From Candidatus Aminicenantota bacterium (GTDB taxonomy: Bacteria > Acidobacteriota > Aminicenantia > Aminicenantales > Aminicenantaceae): DNA of 24,955 bases. The notes below the pieces were generated by a model. It made no database searches. It was not told where the DNA came from and worked only from the letters and a program-made list of their open reading frames with translations. Shown here in pieces: positions 23,955 through 24,955 of this stretch. Positions within the stretch are counted from its first letter, which is position 1. Each line of letters begins with the position of its first letter. The stretch covers positions 1 through 24,955 of the forward strand of contig DAOUSP010000003.1 in the NCBI GenBank assembly GCA_030627155.1, in the 5' to 3' direction. The translations under genes were made by a program, and so were the position numbers.

Positions 23955-24955
23955 TGTACTCGTTCAATACCTTAGTGACACATTTGTTTTGTGATTTTTT
24001 AACCATTGTTGATAATATTCATATGGAGTTAGATAATCAAGAGCTTGGTGAGGCCTTATATGATTATAAACATATTCCCATCTCTCCAATTGCCTATTAT
24101 GTTCTTCTATTGAAAGCGCTATCTCTTCCACTTCATAAAATTCCTCTCTATGAGTTCGGCTTGCTCTTTCCACATGCCCATTCAACTTGGGTGAGTTGGG
24201 AGGGAGAACAAAAAGAAGTATCCCTCTGTCTTGACAGGCTTGTTCAAAATGTTTCTTAAACTCAGAACCACCATCTATTTGGATGGCTTTGATTTTAAAA
24301 GGAAATTTCTTCTTTAAGTACTGGAGAAAATGCGCAGCTTTCCAACTGCTTTGGCTTTTGTAGGCTCTTAATCCGTCACATCGAGAGATGATATCTCTGG
24401 CACTGAATTGGTAACGCACCTCATCTGGAAGAAGCCTCACAGTAAGTGTATCTATCTCTACTAAATCACCTGGCTCTTTGATCTAATAACCTTTCGGCTT
24501 CTGTGTCGCATACCGGGGTTTCCATTTCCTCTTCCTCGAAAGCTTGGCTAAAGTGGCATTCAAGGGTTCTCTGAGAACACCTCTATCCTTTAGACGTTTG
24601 ATAACTCGCCCTACAGTCGATGCAGAGATCTCTATCTCCTCTCTGTGAAGAAGCACAGCCAGCTTGTCTTTTCCCCATCGGGGATACTGCTCCCTGAGCT
24701 CCCTGATTCGCTCAACAACCTCTGAAGGTGTTTGAGACTTCCTTACCCGATGTGGCCTTGATGAAACTGATTCCAATGTCGTTAAATCATATCGATCGAA
24801 GCGTCTCTTCCACCGATAGAATGTCTGAGGAGATATCCCAAAATAGCGACATGTAAGCCTTGCATTACCGTTTTTGTGGTAATGATCAAACCATCTTAAC
24901 CTTTTCCTCGCCTCCCTAGATATTGTACCTTGCCTTGAAAGAGAAGTTATGAAAT
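23955..24955 (-). mobile_element. IS481-type element, entering from beyond the right edge
   Basis: One transposase pseudogene fills this stretch. The left terminus probably starts at TGTACTCGTTCAATACC (23955), since the transposase stop codon lies only about ten bases inside it. The other terminus is outside the window, so no inverted repeat can be confirmed. Confidence 0.65.
23964..24955 (-). pseudogene. IS481-family transposase interrupted by one amber codon (5' end outside window)
   Basis: Reading leftward from the edge, the frame encodes a helix-turn-helix (ARLTCRYFGISPQTFYRWKRR) and a second one (KDKLAVLLHREEIEISASTV). It is interrupted by an in-frame TAG at 24485-24483, then continues in the same frame through the rve integrase core to 23964. 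The DDE residues are visible in LVEIDTLTV, IQIDGGSEF and the Glu of NGHVERASR. The C-terminus has the usual YNHIRPHQALDYLTPYEYY. Apart from the TAG, which replaces one residue in KPKGY-x-IKEPGD, the gene looks intact. A GTG at 24440 is the next possible start and would lack the first catalytic Asp. Confidence 0.88.

Noticed and set aside
17759..24485. In-frame TAG codons in istA and in the IS481-type transposase as a sign of amber recoding or readthrough
   Set aside because: TAG is used as the normal terminator of the flavodiiron gene and of the third gene in the SbcCD-like operon, both at natural ends. No recoding signal was seen, so ordinary pseudogene decay is simpler.

Overview
The window is AT-rich and has many mobile elements. 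It looks like chromosome from an uncultured, Gram-negative, anaerobic bacterium. A flavodiiron protein without a rubredoxin domain suggests O2 or NO detoxification in an anaerobe. Several lipoprotein signal peptides suggest a diderm envelope. Beta-propeller lipoproteins next to radical-SAM maturation genes, plus a long secreted serine hydrolase, recall Candidatus Aminicenantes and related phyla, but that placement is a guess.

Layout: (1) 1-4227 is the most ordinary part: a sigma-54-dependent AcoR-type activator, a tRNA-Ser(GCU) preceded by a GAGGAGT heptad hairpin, and a flavodiiron protein. (2) 4221-6190 is a decayed element: an orphan IS21-type end overlaps the flavodiiron stop codon, followed by a large serine recombinase pseudogene (two frameshifts and a stop) and a small degenerate gene before it. 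(3) 6294-10777 is an intact three-gene operon: an SbcD/Mre11-like nuclease, a Rad50/SbcC-like ATPase with a globular insert where the zinc hook would be, and an uncharacterised coiled-coil protein with a possible C-terminal winged helix. It is the best candidate here for an undescribed genome-maintenance or defence module. (4) 10894-13027 holds an istB remnant, an unexplained hairpin, and a leftward three-gene cluster of membrane and small proteins; two neighbours share a 16-residue C-terminal tail. (5) 13117-15076 is an apparently intact IS1634-type element beside an ISL3-type remnant.

(6) 15054-21029 is a leftward peptide-maturation and propeller cluster damaged by insertions: a propeller lipoprotein, an IS21 element with amber-interrupted istA and deleted istB, a radical SAM maturase that appears to have lost its SPASM half, a second lipoprotein translationally coupled to it, and an N-terminal fragment resembling a pseudo-rSAM protein. 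(7) 21137-24955 holds a transposase remnant, a secreted beta-lactamase-fold serine hydrolase, a possible HEPN protein, and an IS481-type transposase with one amber codon that runs off the right edge.

Except for the IS1634-type copy, every mobile-element gene in the window is broken or fragmentary. The accessory genes therefore lie in an old insertion hotspot, and the SbcCD-like operon stands out because all three of its genes are intact.
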